A DNA stretch of 64,000 nucleotides from Trichobilharzia szidati (Eukaryota > Platyhelminthes > Trematoda > Strigeidida > Schistosomatidae), in assembly GCA_944472155.2 (NCBI GenBank), contig OX235272.1, positions 92,820,020 to 92,884,019 on the forward strand. The letters run 5' to 3'. The notes beneath the pieces were generated by a model. It saw only the letters and a list, made by a program, of their open reading frames with translations. It made no database searches and was not told the DNA's origin. Below are positions 33,823-42,702 of this stretch, one piece after another; the first letter of the stretch is position 1, and the number at the start of each line of letters is the position of its first letter. Position numbers and translations under genes: made by a program.

Positions 33823-34997
33823 CTTTAAATAAAACAAGAACAACAATTTTTGCAGAATAATATGGTACCATGATTTATTTCATTATAAATTATTTAAATT
33901 TCGTTTACTTCGTTGGCTTTTCATCAGCTCACCTGCTTAAAGCCTAAATAAATTATTATTAAGTTCATGTACAGAAAAGTTTTAACATACTTGCTCAGGT
34001 GTCAAACAAACCGCAATGGAAAGAAAGCCTGTCTGCATTCAACTCGATTTTAAAGGTGAAAATATTAAGGCAATAGTTAACAGAAGGTTGAGTACGTCAC
34101 TAGCGAGAGCCCATCCTGCAGGTAAGTTGGTTCCCGTCGATTGAACAACATGCTCTTTGGTGCAGTCAAAAGTCGACAGATACCCATCTCATGTTAACTC
34201 CAACTGTGTATACAAATTTACATGTATCTGTGGAAGCACTTACACTGGGAGAACGGAGAGAAAGATGCACCTCCGATTTTCTGAACATGTACCGAAAAGC
34301 TAACGTCTCTCAAGGGAACGAATGCTTTCAACAGTGGAATTACCAGGTATCTCCTTGATGCGGGACATGAAGTGGATTTCTCAAGATCCTTTAAAATTAT
34401 TAATAGACAAAAGAGTTCATTTCTCCTCAAGTTTGCCGAAGCAATCTCTATCAAAAGCCTGAAACCCGATTTATGTGTTCAGAAAGAAGCAGTTAGCATC
34501 AGTCTTTCCTTGCCCATTCTGGTAACTGGATGTCTTCACTCTCTCTCTCATTTGATTACGCAATCTTTGGCAATTAACCTCACCCGTTACCCCACTTTGA
34601 TATAATGTAATTTTGTTTGTCTCTTGTTTCTATGATTTGAGTTGAACTCAGTACATTGTTACCTAATTTATTAGTCACTCAGCTTCTTACACATCTTTTG
34701 TCTTTATTACGCAACTCCTTTGCCAATGTATACCTACATTCGCTTTGTTTAAACTCTAACTATCTTAAAAAGCTATTTAAGCGTAATTTTATGAGCACTG
34801 CTCACTTAGTTCGTAACTTCCTGTCAACTGACATCATGTAAAATTTGTAAGTATGTTAAAACTTTTCTGTACATGAACTTAATAATAATAATTTATGTAG
34901 GCTGTAAGCAGGTGAGCTGATGACAAGTCAACGAAATAAACAATGATGGTACCATATTATTCTGCACAAACCACTGTTGTATTTGCTTTATTTAAAT
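33823..34997 (+). mobile_element. PLE with inverted ends and GIY-YIG fragment
   Basis: Arms 33823-33992 and 34849-34997 are inverted copies of the PLE 3' end (AACATACTT / AAGTATGTT inside; TTTAAATAAA / TTTATTTAAA outside). The centre encodes on plus, in shifting frames, YKFTCICGSTYTGRTERKMH, LRFSEHVPKS, RYLLDAGHEVDFSRSFKIIN, RQKSSFLLKFAEAISIKSLK and PDLCVQKEAVSISLSL. The last block is in frame in the 77-codon ORF from 34372. The right end has GAGCTGATGACAAGTC AACGAAATAAAC, a hammerhead-like core. Confidence 0.82.
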
Positions 34998-35039
34998 TCA
35001 TAAAGGGGAATAAATGTATGGATTTTCGCAGTTCTGTTC

Positions 35040-35770
35040 CTCTATGATGTAAAAGAATTTTGGTTAAAACCATCAGCACTAGGATCAGAGCTACTTTTTC
35101 AGGAGGTGCAATTGAAGGAGGACCTAAAGTTATATACGACACCACCAAAGTAACTGTATCCAAAAATCTAATCAACAGAGCCAAACGTCTAGTTACTGAG
35201 GAGAAAGAGGTTAGCAAGGAACTAAAGTTGGTTCAGTCCACTCTTGTATCAAATAATTATCCTGACGCCTTCATAAAAAGACAATTAAAATTGGAAGATA
35301 AGGATGAATCGAAACCTATCGCTGTATAGTGGTGATACCTTACTGCAAACAAACGATCATGACATAATAGTATGTTTTCGTGCAATTAACACTTTACGCT
35401 CATCACCGGTGAAGGTTAAGGATAAAATAGAAGACAACTAATAGAATTGTGTGTACCAGATCACTTGTGGGGATTGTGACGCCGTATATGTAGGAGAAAC
35501 TCCCAGACAGGTAAATATAAGAGTGAAAGAGCATAAACAATGTCTAGACGTGGTTCCAAAAACCTCTGTTAGAAAACAGATCGGCGGTTGCACTGCACTC
35601 GGTAGATACGGGACACAAGATCTACTTTGATAAGACGAAGGTTCCACAGAAAAGTTTTGGTTTGTATAAAGAAAAGTGACTGCTAAAGCCCTACATATAT
35701 GGTTGAATCACAAAAGTTTAAACAGAAGTGAAGGTGTGACGTAAGCTGATGCATGGCAAATCCTGATTAA
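35040..35770 (+). mobile_element. PLE endonuclease fragment, distinct subfamily
   Basis: An open linker from 35060 (SKNLINRAKRLVTEEKEVSK, SNNYPDAFIKRQLKLED) leads, after frameshifts, to VYQI-like TCGDCDAVYVGETPRQVNIR, VKEHKQCL and ALHSVDTGHKIYFDKTK. This is a GIY-YIG block with a CxxC of the GDCDAVYVGET type, unlike the CxCG type of its neighbours. The C-terminal tail (LLKPYIYG) differs as well. Truncated and broken. An alternative is another GIY-YIG-bearing retroelement, but the linker favours PLE. Confidence 0.7.
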
Positions 35771-36028
35771 TAAATAAAAATAGCCATGTATCACTAATCA
35801 ATTACACTTGATCTAAATACCCGATTGTCTATATCTTCTTATGGAAAGGCTAACCAATGGTTTACAATTTTTGTCTCATGCACACACGTACACACCACTT
35901 TATATCTCATATACACATATATTTTTCATATTCAGCTATCGATGACCATGAACTTTAGCCGAACTTAATCACTGAAAGTCTGATGCAAAAGTACACACTG
36001 TTTACAGTGTTTGACAAAGGTAGACTGT
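35771..36028. other. Unassigned DNA
   Basis: Nothing recognised. Confidence 0.4.
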
Positions 36029-36133
36029 TCATTATAATAAAGATTTTTGTATTTCCCAATGAATGAAAACCAAAACGATATTGTTTTTACTGACTTTTCG
36101 CTATTTAATGCTAATAGCTTTATCAAAGTATTA

Positions 36134-36421
36134 ATACGAGTTAATCACGGACTGATATCAGTTAGAGAACCATTGAAAACCAGCACTGGACAGCTGCTGT
36201 TTCATCCTAGTCTGGGAATCATCGGCAGTACGCACCCACTGGGATTCGAAGCCAGGACCTTCCGATTACAAGGCAAGCTCGTATACCATTCAGCCACTGG
36301 GACCCGATCCAATGGCCAGTGCATGAATTCTAACTTCTACCAATTCGTGATTTAGCGCGACCCCAACCATTGTCGTTGTTGGGACATCCATCCACACACG
36401 TGACATCTAATTGGACCTCAC
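36134..36421 (-). mobile_element. SINE-B, left member of an inverted pair
   Basis: On minus: 5' region, head (B box relic GGCTTCGAATCCC, A box TGGCTGAATGG), then GTACTGCCGATGATTCCC, AGACTAGGATGAAACAGCAG, CTGTCC. Core CCGATGA (U4 is C). Inserted with its partner between AAAGTATTA repeats. Confidence 0.85.
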
Positions 36422-36630
36422 TGGTTAGCTGAATGGTATACAAGCTTGCCTTGTAACCGGAAGGTCTTGGGTTCGAATCCCAGTGGGTGCGTACTGCTGA
36501 CGATTCCCAAACTAGGATGAAACAGCAGCTGTCCAGTACTCCAGTGCTGGTTTTCAATGGTTCTCTAACTGATATCAGTCCGTGATCGACTCGTAAAAAC
36601 ATAACTAACCCTTACAAACCAAACTATAGA
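36422..36630 (+). mobile_element. SINE-B, right member with complete hammerhead core
   Basis: Head: A box TAGCTGAATGG and B box GGTTCGAATCC. Then the ribozyme at 36491-36539 and tail CTCTAACTGATATCAGTCCG, CCTTACAAACCAAACTATAG. This is the best plus copy in the window. The 5' region is shared as the mirror image of the left member. Confidence 0.85.
36491..36539 (+). ncRNA. Candidate hammerhead ribozyme in SINE-B
   Basis: GTACTG (36491-36496), CTGACGA (36497-36503), stem II TTCCC...AGGAT, GAAA (36519-36522), CAGCAGCTGTC, then CAGTAC (36534-36539). Stem I is 6 perfect bp (GTACTG with CAGTAC). Stem III is ACAGC/GCTGT with a one-base loop. The cleavage triplet is GTC, cut predicted after C36533. 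The core is complete; position 7 is C, which is free. Weak point: the pair closing stem II next to the core is U-U. Confidence 0.6.
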
Positions 36631-36992
36631 AAAGTATTATTAAACCGGAATTTACAAAATCTCAGCATATATATAACAAACAGTTAGGGGGTGAGAAAAT
36701 AGACTTAGGTCAAGTTAAAGGGACATATTGAAAGTAAAAATAGCAATGAAGATCACTAAACCAAATAACAAAGGTAATAGTACGTCTGTTATGACATCAA
36801 AATAAAGTTTACTAACTTGATCATCGTTCGTCTATCATAACAGACGTACTATTACCTTTGTTATTTGGTTTAGTGATCTTCATTGCTATTTTTACTTTCA
36901 ATATGTCCCTTTAACTTGACCTAAGTCTATTTTCTCACCCCCTAACTGTTTGTTATATATATGCTGAGATTTTGTAAATTCCGGTTTAATAA

Positions 36993-37038
36993 TACTTTGA
37001 TAAAGCAGCTATTAGCATTAAATAGCGAAACGTCAGTA
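36993..37038 (+). ncRNA. Hammerhead-like motif, TTGATAA variant
   Basis: TACT, TTGATAA (36997-37003), AGCA, stem II GCTATT (37008-37013) with AATAGC (37021-37026), GAAA (37027-37030), CGTC, AGTA. Stem I (TACT/AGTA) and stem II (6 bp) pair perfectly and the triplet is GTC, but C3 is U and G8 is A. The mirror copy (minus, about 36080-36130) lacks the GCA insertion. Layout is like the CTGAAGAA type at 19671 and 37322, so common descent is likely. Confidence 0.4.
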
Positions 37039-37098
37039 AAAACAATATCGTTTTGTTTTTCATTCATTGAGAAATACAAAAACCTTTATTATAATGAA

Positions 37099-37321
37099 TA
37101 TCATATACCCAATGCCCAAATTTTTTCAAACCGTTAAAAGTGAACTTGGTTTAGACATATATAAAGGTAGATTGTAATCAGATTTTGATTGTAGTTCATG
37201 CAATTTTGTTTGTTATATTTTCATGCCTATTTCATGCCAGACTCATATGATTGGACAATGCTTTTAAGGACAAAAGATGTCAATTTAATATATAAACCTC
37301 TGTTATTTTAATTTCGATTAA
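37099..37321. other. Unassigned AT-rich DNA
   Basis: Leads into the hammerhead with TTAATTTCGATTAATTTCC, the same 5' flank as at 19664. Confidence 0.4.
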
Positions 37322-37368
37322 TTTCCCTGAAGAAGTTTGGACCAGTTTGCCGAACGAAACGTTGGAGT
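37322..37368 (+). ncRNA. Candidate PLE-type hammerhead ribozyme (solo)
   Basis: TTCC, CTGAAGA (37327-37333), A, GTTTGG (37335-37340), loop, CCGAAC (37350-37355), GAAA (37356-37359), CGTT, GGAG. Stem II: 6 bp including one U-G. Stem I: CC-GG, U-A, U-G. Stem III: ACGU only. Predicted cut after U37363. Relative to 19671 several substitutions keep pairing (TTCGG to TTTGG), consistent with structural constraint or recency. Confidence 0.65.
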
Positions 37369-37424
37369 TACTTATTTCAATTTCGCTGAGATTTCACGAA
37401 TATAATTTTTATGTATAAGTCAAT

Positions 37425-37600
37425 TGATGGATGGTGACTAGCAGTGGAATTCATGAAGATGGGCATTTCGTCCTATCTGTGACTCGTCATCTGAATGTAC
37501 CTGCATTCCCCAGTGAGTGATGGTGTTCCAACCGAGGCTCGAACCCAACGCCCATAGTTTCAAACACCAAAGCATTATCCACTAGACCACGAGAGCCACC
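37425..37600 (-). mobile_element. SM-alpha-like SINE (SINE-A), left member of an inverted pair
   Basis: On minus: head with B-box relic GGTTCGAGCC, A box TGGTCTAGTGG, then AGATGACGAGTCACAGATAG, GACGAAATGCCCATC and TTCATGAATTCCACTG. Stem II and GAAA are present; C3 is A. Confidence 0.78.
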
Positions 37601-37815
37601 TCTCGCTGGGGAATTCAGGTACATTCAGATGACGAGTCCCAGATAGGACGAAATGCTCATCTTCATGAATTCCACTGTTAGTCAACATCCACCAATTGAT
37701 TTCTAGTTGCATGACCAGACATCGTCGCAGCATCTGCACAAGGAGCCGATATGTCAACCTGAGACCTAGTACTTCGGTCCAGTCAATCGATAGGAAAATC
37801 TAAAATTGAATTTAA
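37601..37815 (+). mobile_element. SM-alpha-like SINE (SINE-A), right member
   Basis: Starts within the element at GCTGGGGAATTCAGGTACAT, so the head is missing. Ribozyme AGATGACGAGTCCCAGATAG, GACGAAATGCTCATC, TTCATGAATTCCACTG, again with C3 changed to A. 3' part CACAAGGAGCCGATATGTCA, TACTTCGGTCCAGTCA as at 24370. The two members share private changes (C3A, TTCATG), so one arose by copying or inversion of the other. Confidence 0.78.
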
Positions 37816-37959
37816 AAATTTTTACGTATGTTTATATACGACACATCAATTGAAAACAGCCACCGTGAGAAGTTCATCACTAAACACATGACCAAGAGGA
37901 TAGGAAAGAATTCCTCTGTAGCTGTTAACAAGATGTATATATATATATGGTCAAATAAG

Positions 37960-38345
37960 AGACTGAACAAACTTCTGCACACAGAGTTCGTGGTTATATT
38001 GACGAATCGCTAGCGCCTCTGCTTTACACAAGTGCTGAAACTTAACGACCACCTGAGGTATCACCTTTAAATTCAACATTAATTTTTTAATGAATCTTTT
38101 AGGATATCGATTTTCTTTAGTTAATCATCGATTGTATCATTGATGAATATCCTTCTTATTCTTGAAAATAAGCGATAGATCAGGTTTCTCTTTCTTCTCA
38201 AAAGGACCCAATTATGAAAATTCGTGTATTGACCATTCCATGTTGGTTTCCTGTATATTGATCTCTGAAGAGAACTATCAGGTCTCCCTTTTTTAAAAAA
38301 ACATCCAAAAAGATATAATTCAGAGTTCATGTCTCTGATTCTAAT
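37960..38345 (-). mobile_element. PLE fragment, RT thumb fused to C-terminus
   Basis: Minus frame: RDMNSELYLFGCFFKKGRPD, SSLQRSIYRKPTWNGQYTNF, NWVLLRRKRNLIYRLFSRI, then after a break KAEALAIRQYNHELCVQKFV. The GIY-YIG segment between them is gone, an internal deletion of several hundred bases. The blocks match the PLEs at 6.6 and 57.4 kb. Confidence 0.82.
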
Positions 38346-38957
38346 GTGAACTTGAATGGTGACAGTATTCTCGTACGGACATTCATACTCTCACAACAGT
38401 AAATAGACATATGCATATGAATGACATTGAAACTACAGGAGTTAGACATTCACGATGAAGGGAAATTTTTCATAATACAGTTAAGGTTTGGGTGTAAGAA
38501 GAAATTAGTCGCTACAAAGTTTCGCTTAATTGGCATTTTCTACTTCCTGTGATTCACCCGCAAGTGGTCTCTTCAGCAAATTCACATTTCCTCTATCATC
38601 TGAACAGAATAACTTGGTACTAAAGTCAAAATTAAAGATGAATCACAATCATACCTGAATAAATAATCAATAAACCAAGAAACAGCAACAAACATACTGC
38701 GAAAAGTTAGGTTAGAACACTTATGCTGTTATCAGGGCAGATGATTCTGGCTGAGCATAGCTGTCGTTCTCCAAATAGTAATCAAACTAACAAGTACGTC
38801 CGGATAAAACAGAGTCACCTAATTGGTCGCTCAAGGTCATTTGTCCGTTCACTAGGTAGTTTCGGTTTGGGCTGCTGTTCTTTAGGGTTGCCTTTATACC
38901 CATAAAATTATATTGTGTCTGACTTTAGCAATTTCGAGTATATTACACCTTTATCCA
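38346..38957. other. Unassigned DNA
   Basis: Nothing recognised. Confidence 0.4.

Positions 38958-38958
<1 letters not shown>

Positions 38959-39011
<53 letters not shown>
38959..39011. repeat. (AAT)n microsatellite
   Basis: About 17 uninterrupted AAT units. It may be the tail of a decayed RTE, but no coding remnant adjoins it. Confidence 0.9.
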
Positions 39012-39012
<1 letters not shown>

Positions 39013-39388
39013 TGTAAGGCACTGTTGATATGTGAACCATTAAATTCTTTCAGTGCATTCAGATCAAACCTTCAGATGTCATATGATCTCTATTTCTGTC
39101 ATCAAGTTGTAAATCGATACTGCTGGTTTGATCACAGGCTGTTTTTGTCTACTTGGATGACAATATTAGCTCAAATCTCCATTTTTTGTCATCCCAGTTA
39201 TAAAAAGTCAACAGGTATGCATTAGTAAATAAGTGTTCACTGTAAAAACAATGCAGACATTAGTAATCATGAGGTCATGTGATAGGTTGATCGGTTATCA
39301 TGTGATCCGCAGTGTTCCATCGATCTTTACTCATATATATATATATATATAAAGTGCATTCAAATATTCATGATAAATGTGTTGTCAC
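39012..39388. other. Unassigned DNA with a (TA)n run
   Basis: (TA)n at 39334-39351. The 71-codon frame at 39010 lacks any family signature. Confidence 0.4.
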
Positions 39389-39739
39389 TTCATGATGAAA
39401 TCCCCCAACCAATCAAACAAAAAATCCCTACAAAACCAACACTTGAAAAAATCGCGCTATGTAATTAATTGGCAGAAGTTAGAATTCATGCACTGGTCAA
39501 TGGATCGGGTCCCAGTGACTGAATGGTCTACGAGCTAGCTTGCCTGGTAACCAGAAGGTCCTGGTTTCGAACCCTGGTGGTGTGGGTGCGTACTGCAGAG
39601 GATTCCAAAACTAAGATGGAGGAAATAGCTGTCGAATACTCTCTGCAGGTTTTCCACTGGTTCTCTAACTGATGTCAGCTCATGGGAAATCCTCCAATCA
39701 ATCGAACAAAATCCCTATGAAAATCAATACTTGAAAATG
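39389..39739 (+). mobile_element. SINE-B with the tail of a preceding unit
   Basis: 39389-39450 is a SINE-B tail (TCATGATGAAATCCCCCAAC, CTACAAAACCAACACTTG), followed head-to-tail by a full copy: 5' region, A box region CAGTGACTGAATGG, B box GGTTTCGAACCC, ribozyme relic ACTGCAGAGGATTCCAAAAC, GGAGGAAATAGCTGTCG, tail. U4 and the GAAA junction are altered (a GGAG insertion, shared with 45000 and 50440). Confidence 0.8.
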
Positions 39740-40727
39740 TCGATAAAGAAAGGAAGACGAAATTTGCAGTATAAAATGATACCATCATTCTATTTCACAG
39801 GTTCTCATCAGCTACAGACCACCTGAAATTACAATGGTTACATAAATGATAATAACATACTTTAATGTTTGAGTGGTAGTAGAGAAGAGATAAAATTGAT
39901 GCATCCAAAAAACGAATGAAAGCGTTACAATTTTTAGTTTAAGTTATCATCATCAGTTAATACAATTTCAAAGTTGAAAAGAGGGGGGAGGGGTAAGACA
40001 GAAAACAGAAAAATTGATTAACAGAAACAGTGTTAGCTTGTAGGTTAACATAGCAACTCCAAAAAACAAAGGCGGTTACAGTTTATGAGATTAAGATTTG
40101 TTCAGTGAGTTGAGATCACTGAATTAGATGACTAATTATTGTAATCAAAATCAAAATTCAGTTACCAAGGCAGTGAGAGGTTAATCACACTCTTTCTGTA
40201 TGCATAAGTCTGGTTTAAATCGTTTGATTGCGATCGCTTCGGCAAATCGTAGTAAATTTGCTGTCCTTTGTCTATTTAATATTTTGAAGGACTTAGAAAT
40301 CTCTACGAGATGTCCGGTACCAACAATATGTCTGGTAATTGCACTCTGAGAATATTTTATTCCTTCCAGACATAGGTTTCTTGGAATATGTTCAGAAAAC
40401 CGGATAGAAGCCCTTCTTTCTGTCCTTCCAATGTACTTGCTCCCGCAAGTGCACGTAAATTCATAAACGCAGTTGAGGGTGACATCAGCAGGGTATTTAT
40501 CCAGTTTTGGATAAATGATGATGATAACTTAAACTAAAAATTGTAATGCTTTCATTCTTTTTTGGATGCGTCAATTTTATCTCTTCTCTACTACTAATCA
40601 AACATTAAAGTATGTTATTATCCTTTATATAACCATTGTAATTTCAGGTAGTTTGCAGCTGATGAGAACCTGTGAAATAGAATGATATTATTATATATTG
40701 CAAATTTCGTCTTCCTTTCTTTATCGA
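39740..40727 (-). mobile_element. Palindromic PLE with 215-bp arms and an open GIY-YIG domain
   Basis: Arms 39740-39954 and 40517-40727 are close inverted copies of a PLE 3' end. The centre encodes, on minus from 40492 down to 40169 without a stop, NCVYEFTCTCGSKYIGRTER, RASIRFSEHIPRN, GIKYSQSAITRHIVGTGHLV, FKILNRQRTANLLRFAEAIA, IKRFKPDLCIQKECD. This is the full GIY-YIG nuclease (Y, YIG, R..EH) and C-terminus; a small deletion then replaces the usual VINLSLPW ending with a stop. There is no methionine start and no RT, so it cannot act alone. Confidence 0.85.
39766..39815 (-). ncRNA. Hammerhead-like motif in a PLE 3' end
   Basis: On minus: GTAG, CTGATGA (39811-39805), GAACCTGT, GAAA (39796-39793), a 10-bp hairpin ATAGAATGAT/ATCATTTTAT, then AUA and CTGC. 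Stem I pairs GTAG with CTGC and stem III is strong, with the cleavage triplet AUA. Stem II is nearly absent (G-U at best), which argues against normal activity. Homologous motifs lie at 9070, 29254, 33945 (minus), 34919 and 40659. Confidence 0.4.
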
Positions 40728-42169
40728 AATTTATCAAGGGAACCAGTTGTATGAAGTACTTGAAAATGTGTTTTTGTTTAACGTATTAGTCATGTGATTC
40801 ATCCAAATATTTGATGTATGACAACCATGATTGAAAAATATCTATGTCCACCCAGGTAAAAAAAAAATAGTGAATGTCATAAAACTTCTTTTTATCTTTC
40901 ATGTGCCTTCGTTTAGACTATTTGATGTTTTATCATTTGTCTGCCTTATGTCAATACGATAGGCGTGAAGACAAAGCGATGAAGAAAACAAGATTTATGT
41001 AAATGAGACAAAAATATATAAATTTTTTAAAACACACAACAAATATGGGTGAATATCATTGATATTCTTATCATGTACAGGAAGTGAATCAATCACAGTT
41101 GGTATTATTATTATTATTCATGAGATATCTTATTTAGTTGAATGTTTGAATAAGTTAATTAATCATCACTCATTTATTTACGCATACAGACCCTCCCCCC
41201 TCTTTCTCTCTCCCATACGCACATACACACACAAAGATATCCACATGAATATCGAGTGAAATAACTCCCACAAAGTTACCCTATGGATATGAATAATACA
41301 CACCAGTCTCCCTTAATTAGTCAGTTAGTCTACTTTTCTATTTTTGTTTTTGTGGTTTTCCCATTCATATTCAAATTCGAAATATAATAGTGACAAGTTA
41401 GCAATCGATCGATAGAATCTTCCTGTTTTTTATCTACTAATATTAACAACATGAATCTGTTTTGAAATTAGCATCATCAACATCATCACCATTACTTTTT
41501 GTCTGTGTGTTTGTGTGTCTACTTCCTACCTTATGCTTTTGAATTTAAATTGACTTATTGATTGATTCAATATCAATGTATTGAATAAATAGATCAATAT
41601 TTATTTATAGATTTGTCGTATTTTTGTAAATGGTGGTCTGATGTGATTTCATTACCAGTATTTTTAATGTTAATTTTTGTTTATTACGTGGATTAAAATA
41701 GTACCCTCATTTTGAAATCAAGGTTAGGTTAGATTAGGTATGGTAGAATGGCTTTCGATGAAACAGATTTCATGTGGATATGATTAATTATCCTGTATAT
41801 TTTTCCAGATTTACGTTGAAATAGCTAATAGCGTTTATAAATCATCTGTGTAAATTTTACTGGGATTTTAATTACTATTAATAAAACGTACCACATATGT
41901 ACCCAGCTTACAGACAATCTAAGACTTGAAGAGAATATTCTTTATAGAAAAACTGAAATGGGCCACAGTATGCAGTTGTCAGATTAGGATGGATAGTAGG
42001 ATTTAGGAATACATAATAATCTAATCGATATAATGTGCAGGGGAGATCCAATCTCGCTTGGAATGAAACAGCAGAAGGTTCTGATAGGATTTACTTCTAC
42101 AGAGAATTCTACTGGTTCACACTTCAATGAGAGAAACAAACTGTCAGGCCTAGATGATTCGAGTTTAAC
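40728..42169. other. Unassigned AT-rich DNA
   Basis: About 1.4 kb with (ATT)n at 41104-41117 and CA-rich runs near 41215-41235. No coding or tRNA signature. Confidence 0.45.
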
Positions 42170-42460
42170 CCCGAATTGATATCAGTTAGAGAACCATTGA
42201 AAAGCAGTCACATGCGATACTGGACAGCTGTTTTGTCCTAGTTTGTGACTCATCCAAGATATTTCGGCAACAGGGATAGCTCTTAGACTATTCAGTCATT
42301 GGGACTGGACTCAGTGGCTAGCCCATGAATTCTAAATTCTACCAATTCGTGAATTAATGCGGCTAACATCCAGTGTTGTCGGTGAGTATTTATTGGCACT
42401 CCCAAACGGAGGGAACCCACTGTGGTTTTCGAACTATAAGATGACGTCCTGGAAGGTGGT
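42170..42460 (-). mobile_element. SINE-B, decayed
   Basis: Plus order GATATCAGTTAGAGAACC, CTGTTTTGTCCTAGTTTGTG, ACTCATCC, CCACTGGGAC-like head remnant, AATTCTAAATTCTACCAATT. On minus the ribozyme is GGATGAGTCACAAACTAGGA, CAAAACAGCTGTCC: CUGAUGA-like part shifted, G12 lost. Confidence 0.65.
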
Positions 42461-42514
42461 CGGTATATAGGGGAGAAATAGTCATATCTCAAGACTTCAT
42501 GCAATTCTTTCCAT

Positions 42515-42660
42515 TAATAAACTTGAACAAAGCAAGAACAACAATTGTACCAGGATAATATGAGCTCATCTTTTATTATTTCGAGGATTCTTCTCAATTG
42601 GTTACAACCTGAACGATGAAAAATATGAATTACATTACATTAAAGATTTGAACATAATTT
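42515..42660 (-). mobile_element. PLE 3' end
   Basis: The complement of the PLE terminal block (TTGAACAAAGCAAGAACAAC on plus, followed by the GTACCAGGATAATATGAG region). The ribozyme-like core is decayed (TTGAGAAGAATCCTCGAAAT on minus). Confidence 0.6.
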
Positions 42661-42702
42661 TCCACAATCACAAGGAGTAATTGGTAGGAAGTAAAAGTAA
42701 CA

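Larger units (their letters stand above)
36029..37098. repeat. Long inverted repeat (264-bp arm), split by a SINE-B pair
   Basis: The right arm 36835-37098 is contiguous. The left arm is 36029-36133 plus 36631-36794, interrupted by 497 bases of SINE. The arms are nearly identical and separated by a 40-base spacer (36795-36834). The arm contains GAAACGTCAGTAAA at its outer third, part of a hammerhead-like unit. The insertion is flanked by AAAGTATTA on both sides (36125-36133 and 36631-36639), a 9-bp target-site duplication. No ORF. Likely a PLE-derived, non-coding foldback unit. Confidence 0.85.

Noticed and set aside
36047..36602. ORFs of 90-102 codons across SINE-B copies
   Set aside because: They are read-through of SINE-B, seen with near-identical peptides at many loci (for example RNHYP-like heads), not genes.
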